Of a DNA stretch of 6,925 nucleotides, positions 1-5,900 are shown one piece after another. The first letter of the stretch is position 1. Each line of letters opens with the position of its first letter. The DNA lies in NCBI GenBank assembly GCA_964642545.1, contig CAZXQU010000105.1, positions 1 through 6,925 on the forward strand, given 5' to 3'. The stretch is from QYOJ01 sp964642545. Lineage in GTDB: Bacteria; Bacteroidota; Bacteroidia; Bacteroidales; FEN-979. Below the pieces are notes generated by a model. It had not been told where the DNA came from and did not search any database. It worked only from the letters and a program-made list of their open reading frames with translations. A program made the position numbers and the translations under genes.

Positions 1-43
1 CTTTGGGAGCAGGGGGTCGCAGGTTCGAATCCTGCTACCCCGA
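1..43 (+). tRNA. tRNA-Pro (anticodon UGG), 5' part cut off by the window edge
   Basis: The 3' half of a tRNA is visible. The anticodon loop TTTGGGA (2-8) carries anticodon TGG at 4-6. It is followed by the 3' strand of the anticodon stem GCAGG (9-13) and a five-base variable loop GGGTC (14-18). The T arm is a perfect stem GCAGG/CCTGC (19-23 with 31-35) around the loop TTCGAAT (24-30). The 3' acceptor strand TACCCCG (36-42) and discriminator A (43) end the gene. No CCA is encoded, as is usual in Bacteroidota. The identity is read directly from the anticodon, and the loop matches the bacterial proline tRNA pattern with G after the anticodon. The D arm and 5' acceptor strand lie before base 1. 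Confidence 0.93.
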
Positions 44-55
44 CAGTTGAAAATC

Positions 56-87
56 AAAGCCTTACATGAAAATGTGAGGCTTTTTTT
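56..87 (+). terminator. Intrinsic terminator of the tRNA transcript
   Basis: A ten-pair stem AGCCTTACAT/ATGTGAGGCT (58-67 with 72-81, one T-G pair) closes a GAAA tetraloop (68-71). A run of seven T follows (81-87). The two A's at 56-57 can extend pairing into the T run. This is a textbook Rho-independent terminator. It separates the tRNA from the downstream operon and overlaps the upstream TTG-initiated extension of the ArsR reading frame, so that extension is very unlikely to be translated. Confidence 0.9.
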
Positions 88-125
88 GTTACCACCGTAT
101 ATATCTGATTTAAATAAATTTAGAC

Positions 126-158
126 TTGTCTATTCTGATAAAATTTTTAATACTTTTG
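126..158 (+). promoter_or_regulatory. Bacteroidota-type promoter of the arsR operon
   Basis: TACTTTTG at 151-158 matches the Bacteroidota -7 consensus TAnnTTTG exactly. A TTG at 126-128 serves as the -33 element, with a 22-base spacer that falls inside the usual range. Transcription would start around 163-170, a short leader before the ATG at 188. The region lies between the tRNA terminator and the first gene of the operon, where a promoter is required. This is a motif match only, with no mapped start. Confidence 0.6.
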
Positions 159-176
159 TTTCGTTATTCGACGAAA
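159..176 (+). promoter_or_regulatory. Putative ArsR operator: TTTCGT-N6-ACGAAA inverted repeat
   Basis: A perfect six-base inverted repeat, TTTCGT (159-164) and ACGAAA (171-176) with a TATTCG spacer, begins immediately after the -7 box and covers the expected transcription start. A further TTCG half-site (167-170) pairs with CGAA (172-175) around one A, so the element has nested symmetry. ArsR-family dimers bind short, imperfect inverted repeats overlapping the promoter of their own operon, and this position would block initiation. Assignment to the ArsR protein is inference from position and symmetry. Confidence 0.5.
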
Positions 177-187
177 TACAAAACAGG

Positions 188-490
188 ATGGAAGTAAAAA
201 AGAAATACTATACGGAAGAGCAGGAGCAGATCGTTCGGTATGCCAAAGCAATGTCGCATCCCGTTCGGGTGTTTATCCTTGATTTTCTTGCACAAAAAAA
301 GTGTTGTTATAGTGGCGACATGATTGACGATTTGCCAATTGCACGATCCACGCTTTCGGAGCATTTAAAGGAATTGAAGAAATCCGGTTTGATCCAGGGA
401 GAGATCAATCCTCCATTTATTAAGTATTGCATCAACCAGGAAAACTGGCAAAAGGCAAAGGAACTCTTTGATTTTTATTTTCAGAAATGA
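188..490 (+). CDS. ArsR-family winged-helix transcriptional repressor (metalloid-sensing type)
   Basis: This 100-residue protein has the size and layout of ArsR/SmtB repressors, which leave DNA when they bind arsenite, organoarsenicals or metal ions. Visible elements are the HPVRVFIL helix (24-31), the recognition helix region ARSTLSEHLKELKKSGLI (52-69), and a beta wing ending in IKYCI (78-82). The classical ELCVCDL arsenic site is absent. The only cysteines are the adjacent pair C39-C40 and C81, a possible alternative thiol site. The ATG at 188 was chosen because an upstream in-frame TTG at 47 lies between the tRNA and its terminator stem, and its extra 47 residues do not resemble the family. 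The gene starts 12 bases after the putative operator and ends 21 bases before the next gene, so it probably represses the whole operon. The inducer (arsenite, methylarsenite, aromatic arsenical or another metal) cannot be decided from sequence. Confidence 0.88.
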   Translation: MEVKKKYYTEEQEQIVRYAKAMSHPVRVFILDFLAQKKCCYSGDMIDDLPIARSTLSEHLKELKKSGLIQGEINPPFIKYCINQENWQKAKELFDFYFQK

Positions 491-511
491 AGTTGATGAA
501 ATAGAGAAATT

Positions 512-1210
512 ATGCAGTGGCTACAAACCATTTTGGAAAACTCTCAATATGCCGCATTAACGGCATTCATTCTGGGATTAATGACGGCGATCAGTCCGTG
601 TCCGCTGGCAACAAATATTTCTGCCATCGGATTTATCAGCCGCGATATTGAGGACCGGAGGCAAGTATTCGTCAAAGGTTTGATTTATACCCTTGGACGG
701 GCGATCACCTATACTGGGATCGGGTTGATCATCTATTTTGGAGCCAGTAAAATGAATATTTCCTTGCTGTTCCAGGGATGGGGTGAGCGATTGCTGGGAC
801 CTGTCATGATCCTGATAGGCCTCTTTATGCTGGATTTCATAAAGATACGACTTCCGGGCTTCACTGCACTGGCAGAAAAGATGGGAGAGAAAAGCAGAAG
901 GAGCTTATGGGGCTCTTTGGTTCTGGGAATCATTTTTGCCATGGCATTTTGTCCTTATAGCGGGGTGCTTTACTTTGTTCTGTTGATCCCCATAACAATT
1001 GCCAGTCCTGACGGCTTGTTCCTCCCACTGATTTTTGCGATTGCCACAGGATTACCTGTCATTATTTTTGCATGGCTTCTGGCATATGCGGTAGGGAATG
1101 TGGGGAAACTCTATGATCGCATCAAAGTGTTTGAAATTTGGTTCCGCCGGATTGTTGCCATTCTTTTTATCCTGGTTGGAATCTATTATATCCTCCTCTT
1201 TTTTATCTGA
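512..1210 (+). CDS. ArsG-like aromatic arsenical efflux permease, CcdA/DsbD-type fold
   Basis: This 232-residue inner-membrane protein has about six hydrophobic helices: roughly 14-40, 55-77, 92-111, 133-162, 167-195 and 211-231. It belongs to the LysE/CcdA/DsbD-like group. Its only two cysteines lie in the two characteristic loops, ISPCPLATN (C30) and AFCPYSG (C147), the positions at which CcdA and DsbD carry their thiol-relay pair. The combination SPCPLATN plus FCPYSGVLYF is what I recognise as the ArsG group, linked in Shewanella arsEFG to resistance to trivalent aminobenzyl arsenicals. The neighbours, an ArsR repressor and an ArsP-like permease, support a metalloid role. It is the second gene of the operon, and its stop is one base from the next start, so translation is probably coupled. 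The alternative is a cytochrome c biogenesis or thiol-transfer protein, but no thioredoxin or cytochrome gene is present. Confidence 0.8.
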   Translation: MQWLQTILENSQYAALTAFILGLMTAISPCPLATNISAIGFISRDIEDRRQVFVKGLIYTLGRAITYTGIGLIIYFGASKMNISLLFQGWGERLLGPVMILIGLFMLDFIKIRLPGFTALAEKMGEKSRRSLWGSLVLGIIFAMAFCPYSGVLYFVLLIPITIASPDGLFLPLIFAIATGLPVIIFAWLLAYAVGNVGKLYDRIKVFEIWFRRIVAILFILVGIYYILLFFI

Positions 1211-1211
1211 T

Positions 1212-2531
1212 ATGGAAACAAGAAAAGAACTGAAAATCCTGGGATGGATCGCGATCATTTTTCTGGTTGTTTTTTATTTACCTATCAATAATCCTGTTTT
1301 TAACACGGCAATCGATGCAACATTAGATCTTTCGAAATGGTATGCGCGCGAGCATGTAATCTTATGTTTACTCCCTGCATTTCTAATTGCCGGAGTCATT
1401 TCCGTTTTTGTGAGCCAGGCTTCGGTGTTGAAATATTTTGGAGCGAATGCAAGAAAATGGGTAGCTTACAGTGTTGCATCGGTTTCAGGGACTATTCTGG
1501 CCGTATGTTCTTGTACGGTTCTACCCCTGTTTTCTAGCATTCATAAGCGGGGTGCAGGCCTCGGTCCTGCTATCGCTTTTTTATATTCAGGTCCCGCCAT
1601 CAACATCCTTGCAATTATTCTCACAGCCCGAATTTTAGGCTTTGAACTGGGTATTGCACGGGTAGTAGGGGCGGTCTTGTTTAGTGTATTGATAGGACTG
1701 ATCATGGCCTTTATCTACAGGAAAGAGGAGAAGGTGAAGGCAGAAGAACAGATGAACTTCCCGGATGTTCCGGAGAAGCGCCCCCTCTGGCAAACGGCTA
1801 CTTTCTTCTTTACCCTTGTTATCATCCTGGTCTTTGCAAACTGGGGCAAACCTGCTGCGGATGATTCAAGCAGTTTGTGGTACTATATATGGGCATACAA
1901 GTGGTGGGTTACCGGTCTTTTCGGACTGTTACTTGCCATAGTAATGATGACCATTCTCAAACTGAAAAACTGGCAGGTGATTGTTGCTGTTGCGATTACC
2001 GGGTTGACTGCCCTTCTTTTTAAAAATCCCATGATCTCAATGGTGGTTGGAATCGGAGCCGTGAGTATCATCAGTTTAATTGATAAAACCGATGATGGAG
2101 AGAACAGGGAATGGATTTTGTCAAGCTGGGGATTTACAAAACAGATTCTACCATTACTGGCGATTGGGGTCTTGATAGCCGGTTTCTTACTGGGATCAAC
2201 ACACGATAATACCAGTATTCCAGGTGTGATTCCCGATACCTGGATATCCTACCTGGTTGGAGGTAACTCCATCTGGGCAAACCTGTTTGCTTCTGTCATC
2301 GGGGCCTTCATGTATTTTGCCACCCTTACTGAGGTTCCAATCCTCCAGGGACTAATCGCGTCAGGAATGGGGAAAGGCCCTGCATTGGCCTTGCTTCTTG
2401 CCGGTCCAGCTCTGTCATTACCTAATATGCTGGTTATCCGTGGAGTAATTGGAACGCAAAAGACTGCCGTGTATGTATTATTAGTTGTAATTCTTTCAAC
2501 TATTGCAGGTTTGATTTTTGGCACTTTATAG
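1212..2531 (+). CDS. ArsP/YraQ-type permease (PF03773, DUF318), probable organoarsenical or metal efflux
   Basis: This is a 439-residue polytopic membrane protein with hydrophobic segments spread from about 10 to 436 and a charged cytoplasmic-looking loop at 169-191. It carries the family signature CSCTVLPLF (99-107, C99 and C101) followed by GPAIAFLYSGPAIN (118-131). A second copy of that pattern occurs in the other half: EVPIL (374-378), then GPALALLLAGPALSLPNM (389-406), so the protein is an internal duplication in which only the first half keeps the cysteines. Campylobacter ArsP of this family exports methylarsenite and trivalent aromatic arsenicals, and other members are tied to copper or zinc. 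The start is ATG 1212, one base after the arsG-like stop. An in-frame ATG at 1098 would overlap that gene by 113 bases and add 38 unsupported residues. It ends the operon, 30 bases from a convergent gene. Confidence 0.87.
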   Translation: METRKELKILGWIAIIFLVVFYLPINNPVFNTAIDATLDLSKWYAREHVILCLLPAFLIAGVISVFVSQASVLKYFGANARKWVAYSVASVSGTILAVCSCTVLPLFSSIHKRGAGLGPAIAFLYSGPAINILAIILTARILGFELGIARVVGAVLFSVLIGLIMAFIYRKEEKVKAEEQMNFPDVPEKRPLWQTATFFFTLVIILVFANWGKPAADDSSSLWYYIWAYKWWVTGLFGLLLAIVMMTILKLKNWQVIVAVAITGLTALLFKNPMISMVVGIGAVSIISLIDKTDDGENREWILSSWGFTKQILPLLAIGVLIAGFLLGSTHDNTSIPGVIPDTWISYLVGGNSIWANLFASVIGAFMYFATLTEVPILQGLIASGMGKGPALALLLAGPALSLPNMLVIRGVIGTQKTAVYVLLVVILSTIAGLIFGTL

Positions 2532-2561
2532 ATTGCAATCCTTGAAATGGTTCTTTTCATG

Positions 2562-3719
2562 CTAATTAGGCCAAAAATCGGGTTTTACTGTGGTTCCACC
2601 CTGAAGCCGGCAGTCTACACAATAACGGTTCAGGATTCTCAATGCCCCTGTTTCGTTGTAATAGTAGTAAACGGGATATTCCCTGGGGGAAACGTCTCTC
2701 CAAAAGAATGGCACCAACCCTGATTCGTAGCACTCACTGTTGAAATTGAGGACAATCCCTTCAATATCATGGTAAAAATACCTACGGGTAGTCTCGAACG
2801 CTGCATAAAAATATCCCAGCACAACTTTATCCGGATTGTTTATATTCACCAGGTTGCCTTTGATGGCAAAGGGCTGTTTCTCATAGAGGCCCCCCTGTTC
2901 GTTACTGTTGATGCGCAATTCGTCCCAGTATTTGTAAGCTCCCTCGCTCAGGGCAAGCTGGCGTACCAGAGTGCTGTACATGATTCCAAGGCGGGATGAG
3001 CTACTCCCATCGACAGTTTGCAACGGGTACATCGTGTAAATGTTCTGGGAGAGGTTCTTTGTGGAGACGGTATAGACATTCTTCACCAATTGCGTGATCC
3101 AGCAAACCTTATTCATGTAATCGGGTGGTTTCACCTCATGAAAGGTACCATCGTAGTAATATTCCACCGGATGGAGAGCTTCGTATTCCCAGGTCTCTAC
3201 AACCTCCCATTGGTAATAATGGCTATAGTTCCCAACAGCATTCAGGTCCACATAAAACTGCATGACTGTGAGGAAAACATTCGGATTGGGTGTTGGAATA
3301 TCTTCAATATGGTAATAGACAGAATCGATCGGGGGTCCTTCCAGCATCTGGTCAAATCCCGACTCTAACTCTTCACCATCGGTTGTTGTAACCTTCACCT
3401 GGTATGAGGTTCCGGGTGCCAAATTTTGCTGTCCCATCCACACACGGTAATGTCCGGGAACATATTCCTCCATGGTAAATATATTCCCCTTGTCGTCAAG
3501 AATCTTTACCTGGCAAGACGATACCGGAATGTACTCGGGAGACTCAATGGGAGAGGATAGGGAAACTTCTACCACCTGCCAGCCTTCCGTATTGGTAACC
3601 CGGCCGGTAACTACATATTTGTTCTCGACATTGCTGTCAATAACCGGATCAAAAGGTTTGATGCAGGAGAAGAGCATTGCCATGCCCAAAACAGCCAGGA
3701 TATTTCTATGCCGATGCAT
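2562..3719 (-). CDS. DUF4249 family lipoprotein (PF14054)
   Basis: This secreted lipoprotein has 385 residues from the ATG at 3719. The N-terminus is a lipoprotein signal: basic MHRHRN, a hydrophobic core ILAVLGMAML, then the lipobox LFSC with C19 as the lipidated residue. The mature protein opens with IKPFDP and a beta-rich Ig/carboxypeptidase-like region (VVTGRVTN... about 36-110, including GHYRVW and APGTSYQVKV). The rest is rich in Tyr and Trp, and a CVDC pair lies near the C-terminus. The pattern matches DUF4249, a Bacteroidota family of unknown function usually encoded next to a TonB-dependent receptor. No receptor gene adjoins it here. A TTG three codons upstream (3728) is a possible start; a GGAAGG lies 13 bases before it, so the exact start is uncertain. 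The gene is convergent with the permease and divergent from the radical SAM gene. The location is probably the outer membrane. Confidence 0.85.
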   Translation of the reverse strand: MHRHRNILAVLGMAMLFSCIKPFDPVIDSNVENKYVVTGRVTNTEGWQVVEVSLSSPIESPEYIPVSSCQVKILDDKGNIFTMEEYVPGHYRVWMGQQNLAPGTSYQVKVTTTDGEELESGFDQMLEGPPIDSVYYHIEDIPTPNPNVFLTVMQFYVDLNAVGNYSHYYQWEVVETWEYEALHPVEYYYDGTFHEVKPPDYMNKVCWITQLVKNVYTVSTKNLSQNIYTMYPLQTVDGSSSSRLGIMYSTLVRQLALSEGAYKYWDELRINSNEQGGLYEKQPFAIKGNLVNINNPDKVVLGYFYAAFETTRRYFYHDIEGIVLNFNSECYESGLVPFFWRDVSPREYPVYYYYNETGALRILNRYCVDCRLQGGTTVKPDFWPN

Positions 3720-3799
3720 AATTTTCAAGTTTAAATAGTAACCTTCCTAAAAATTCCACAGGTTAAAAATAAGCATAAAATCTATTAGGTTTATCTTCG

Positions 3800-3821
3800 C
3801 TTCGTCTTTCCTTCGTCTTTC
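3800..3821. repeat. Perfect tandem duplication of an 11-bp unit (CTTCGTCTTTC)
   Basis: CTTCGTCTTTC occurs twice without a gap (3800-3810 and 3811-3821), preceded by a partial CTTCG (3795-3799). A degenerate third copy, TTTCATCTTTC, is at 3863-3873. The block lies in the 232-base divergent intergenic region between the DUF4249 gene and the radical SAM gene. It is pyrimidine-rich on the plus strand. It may be a regulator site array or simple replication slippage; the sequence does not decide. Apart from this and the possible promoter at 3875, I see no gene or RNA in the interval. Confidence 0.6.
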
Positions 3822-3874
3822 GGTTAGTTTTACCTTAGTTATTCATTAATCCATGATAATTGTTTCATCTTTCT

Positions 3875-3882
3875 TATTTTTG
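3875..3882 (+). promoter_or_regulatory. Possible -7 promoter element (TATTTTTG) for the radical SAM gene
   Basis: TATTTTTG fits the Bacteroidota -7 consensus TAnnTTTG and lies 69 bases before the ATG at 3952. A TTG is present at 3860-3862, but only 12 bases separate it from the -7 box, too short for a normal -33 element, and none lies at the usual distance. The interval is AT-rich, so a chance match is plausible. It would drive the radical SAM gene and the following RCK_C gene. Confidence 0.28.
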
Positions 3883-3951
3883 GTTGATGAACTTCGGATT
3901 CATTGTCTCAAAGAAACACACGTAAATATAGTTTATTGATAGTTATTCAAT

Positions 3952-5883
3952 ATGAAGATCCTTTTGATCAGCCCGGGTTCATATGACGATATTGACAGCC
4001 AGATTACGCGATCTATTCCCTACCTATTCGCGAAGGCGATCTTCTCACCGCATGCCATTGCATCTGTGGCAGCGTTAACCCCTCCCGAACACGAAGTTGA
4101 AATTCATGATGAGTACATTCGCGGACCAGTTGATTTGGTACTGAAGGATAAATCGTATGATATCATTGGCATCTCCATCACTTCCAATCAGTTAAAACAC
4201 TGTCTCGCTATTGCGGGTTACTGTAAGAAACGTATTCCAAATGCTGTGGTAGCCGTGGGAGGAATTGGTGTTGAGAACCTTATTCATCAGGACCAGGATC
4301 ATATCGATGTTGTTTTTTATGGAGAAGCTGAAGAGACCTGGCCCAAATTTCTGAAGGATTTCAAAAAGGGCTCCTATCAACGTGGATACAAACACGTTTC
4401 GAAGCCTGATATGACGAAAGTGCCACCTCCGGCCTGGGAGTTGATCAGGGAAGATATCCCGTTGTACAATGCCGTTTCGGTTCAAACTACAAGGGGATGT
4501 CCGTTTGATTGTAGCTTCTGTGATGTGATATACACATATGGGAGAATCCCAAGGAGCAAAACAATCGACCAGGTGCTGCAGGAGATCAGGAAGCTGTATG
4601 AAATGAATGTGCAGATGGTCTTTATTGCGGATGATAATTTTGCAGGCAACAGAAAGTATGCAAAAGATTTGCTGAAAAAACTTTCCGAACTAAATAATTC
4701 ATTTACCAATCCTATTGGCTTTATCACCCAATTAGATATAACCATCGCGCAGGATGAAGAGTTGCTCACGCTGCTTGCCAACTGCAACTTCCTGGCTGTG
4801 ATGATTGGAATTGAATCGGTGAATAAAGAGTCGCTGAAGGATTTTAACAAGCAGCAGAATCTAAAACTATCGATTCCTGATGCAGTTCAGAATATTCAGT
4901 CGTATGGGATTGTTGTTCTGGCTCATATGATCATCGGGGCTGATTCAGATGATCAATCGGTTTTTCAGAAAACCGCAGATTTTGTTAAGGAAGCAAACAT
5001 TATCCAACATCTCTGCCATCCGCTTTCGGCACCTCCTGGAACCAAGATGTGGTATGATTTGAAGCGCCAGGGAAGAATCGTCTCATTGAATAATGATGAG
5101 ATCAGGGATAAACTTGATATCATCTCCAATATCGTTCCAAAACAGATGACCCGGATTGAACTTTTTGAGGGATTGGCCAACTATTGGGAGCAGATTTATG
5201 ATCCACAGGTGTTTATGGAAAGAGCAGTTGCTTTTATTTCAGGCATCAGAAAAAAACCTGATGTCAGAGCACCTGGCTTCAAAGCGCTATGGAAGCTCAG
5301 AAAAATGCTTATCCGGGTGTTCACATTTTTTATTTTTGATGTCGAGAAAGAGCATCGTAAGGTGTTTTTTACCCTGTTACGAACAGCGAAAAGCAAGATG
5401 AGCTTCCTGATGCCAAAGATTATCTACCTCTACACGAGTTATCTCATGGACTACAAAAGATCGTTGCACGACATTCAGGTTGCCCGCGATTATGTGAAAT
5501 GGGAGAAGGAGAATCCGGATAAAATCTTGATTGAATCTTCATTTATTCCCATTCCTGAAAAAATCAGGACGAATGCATCAGAACTTTTTGCCATTGCCTA
5601 TCACCATATCCGGGAAAGGATTTTCAATAAAGAACTCGTTTACCAAACTGTTGTAGCATCTATTCTTGATTATAGTGATCGGTTTGGAAAGACGTTTAAC
5701 ACTATTGACGAACACGAGAAAGCAAAAATATGCCTTTCATGCGACCGGATCATCGGGCAAATCGCAGGAGGCGACCGGGAGGAGGATGAGGAGTTGCCAT
5801 TGAATCCTCCTCCTGGGTATACACGTGAGATTCTGGATGCATTGGATAGTGCTGTCAGACACAACGATACATATGCTATGTAA
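3952..5883 (+). CDS. Cobalamin-binding radical SAM enzyme with DUF4070-like C-terminal region
   Basis: This is a 643-residue class B radical SAM protein. An N-terminal Rossmann-like B12-binding domain (about 1-140) has the start KILLISPG, IIGISIT (71-77) and VGGIGVEN (102-109). The DxHxxG histidine ligand motif is not seen, as in many members of this class. The radical SAM core (about 172-365) holds the 4Fe-4S motif CPFDCSFC (C183, C187, C190), FIADDNF (224-230) and the GIES motif (286-289). A DUF4070-like region follows (about 365-500), then a segment to 643 with a CLSC pair (C594, C597) and an acidic, proline-rich stretch. The family methylates unactivated carbons or performs other radical chemistry; the hopanoid methylase HpnP and HpnJ have similar layouts. 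The substrate is unknown here. It is complete from ATG 3952 and ends 17 bases before the next gene, suggesting one transcript. Confidence 0.88.
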   Translation: MKILLISPGSYDDIDSQITRSIPYLFAKAIFSPHAIASVAALTPPEHEVEIHDEYIRGPVDLVLKDKSYDIIGISITSNQLKHCLAIAGYCKKRIPNAVVAVGGIGVENLIHQDQDHIDVVFYGEAEETWPKFLKDFKKGSYQRGYKHVSKPDMTKVPPPAWELIREDIPLYNAVSVQTTRGCPFDCSFCDVIYTYGRIPRSKTIDQVLQEIRKLYEMNVQMVFIADDNFAGNRKYAKDLLKKLSELNNSFTNPIGFITQLDITIAQDEELLTLLANCNFLAVMIGIESVNKESLKDFNKQQNLKLSIPDAVQNIQSYGIVVLAHMIIGADSDDQSVFQKTADFVKEANIIQHLCHPLSAPPGTKMWYDLKRQGRIVSLNNDEIRDKLDIISNIVPKQMTRIELFEGLANYWEQIYDPQVFMERAVAFISGIRKKPDVRAPGFKALWKLRKMLIRVFTFFIFDVEKEHRKVFFTLLRTAKSKMSFLMPKIIYLYTSYLMDYKRSLHDIQVARDYVKWEKENPDKILIESSFIPIPEKIRTNASELFAIAYHHIRERIFNKELVYQTVVASILDYSDRFGKTFNTIDEHEKAKICLSCDRIIGQIAGGDREEDEELPLNPPPGYTREILDALDSAVRHNDTYAM

Positions 5884-5900
5884 ATTTTAAACTTTATACT

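Noticed and set aside
1..90. tRNA-Pro as an attachment site of an integrated element
   Set aside because: No integrase gene and no repeat of the tRNA 3' end were seen in the window, and a normal terminator follows the tRNA directly.
1098..1211. N-terminal extension of the permease starting at an ATG inside the arsG-like gene
   Set aside because: It would overlap the upstream gene by 113 bases. The ATG at 1212, one base after the preceding stop, gives a normal charged N-terminus before the first helix.
2531..2561. Possible bidirectional terminator between the convergent permease and DUF4249 genes
   Set aside because: GATTGCAATC (2531-2540) is a 10-base palindrome with no loop, and TGAAA/TTTCA (2543-2547, 2555-2559) is only five pairs. 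Neither has a proper T run, so no terminator can be supported.
3018..3368. Plus-strand open frame of 116 codons opposite the DUF4249 gene
   Set aside because: It lies entirely antisense to a gene with a lipobox and a recognisable family; its translation shows no domain and no start signal was seen.
4482..4850. Minus-strand open frame of 122 codons opposite the radical SAM gene
   Set aside because: It overlaps the CxxxCxxC core of a clear family member, and its translation has no recognisable domain.
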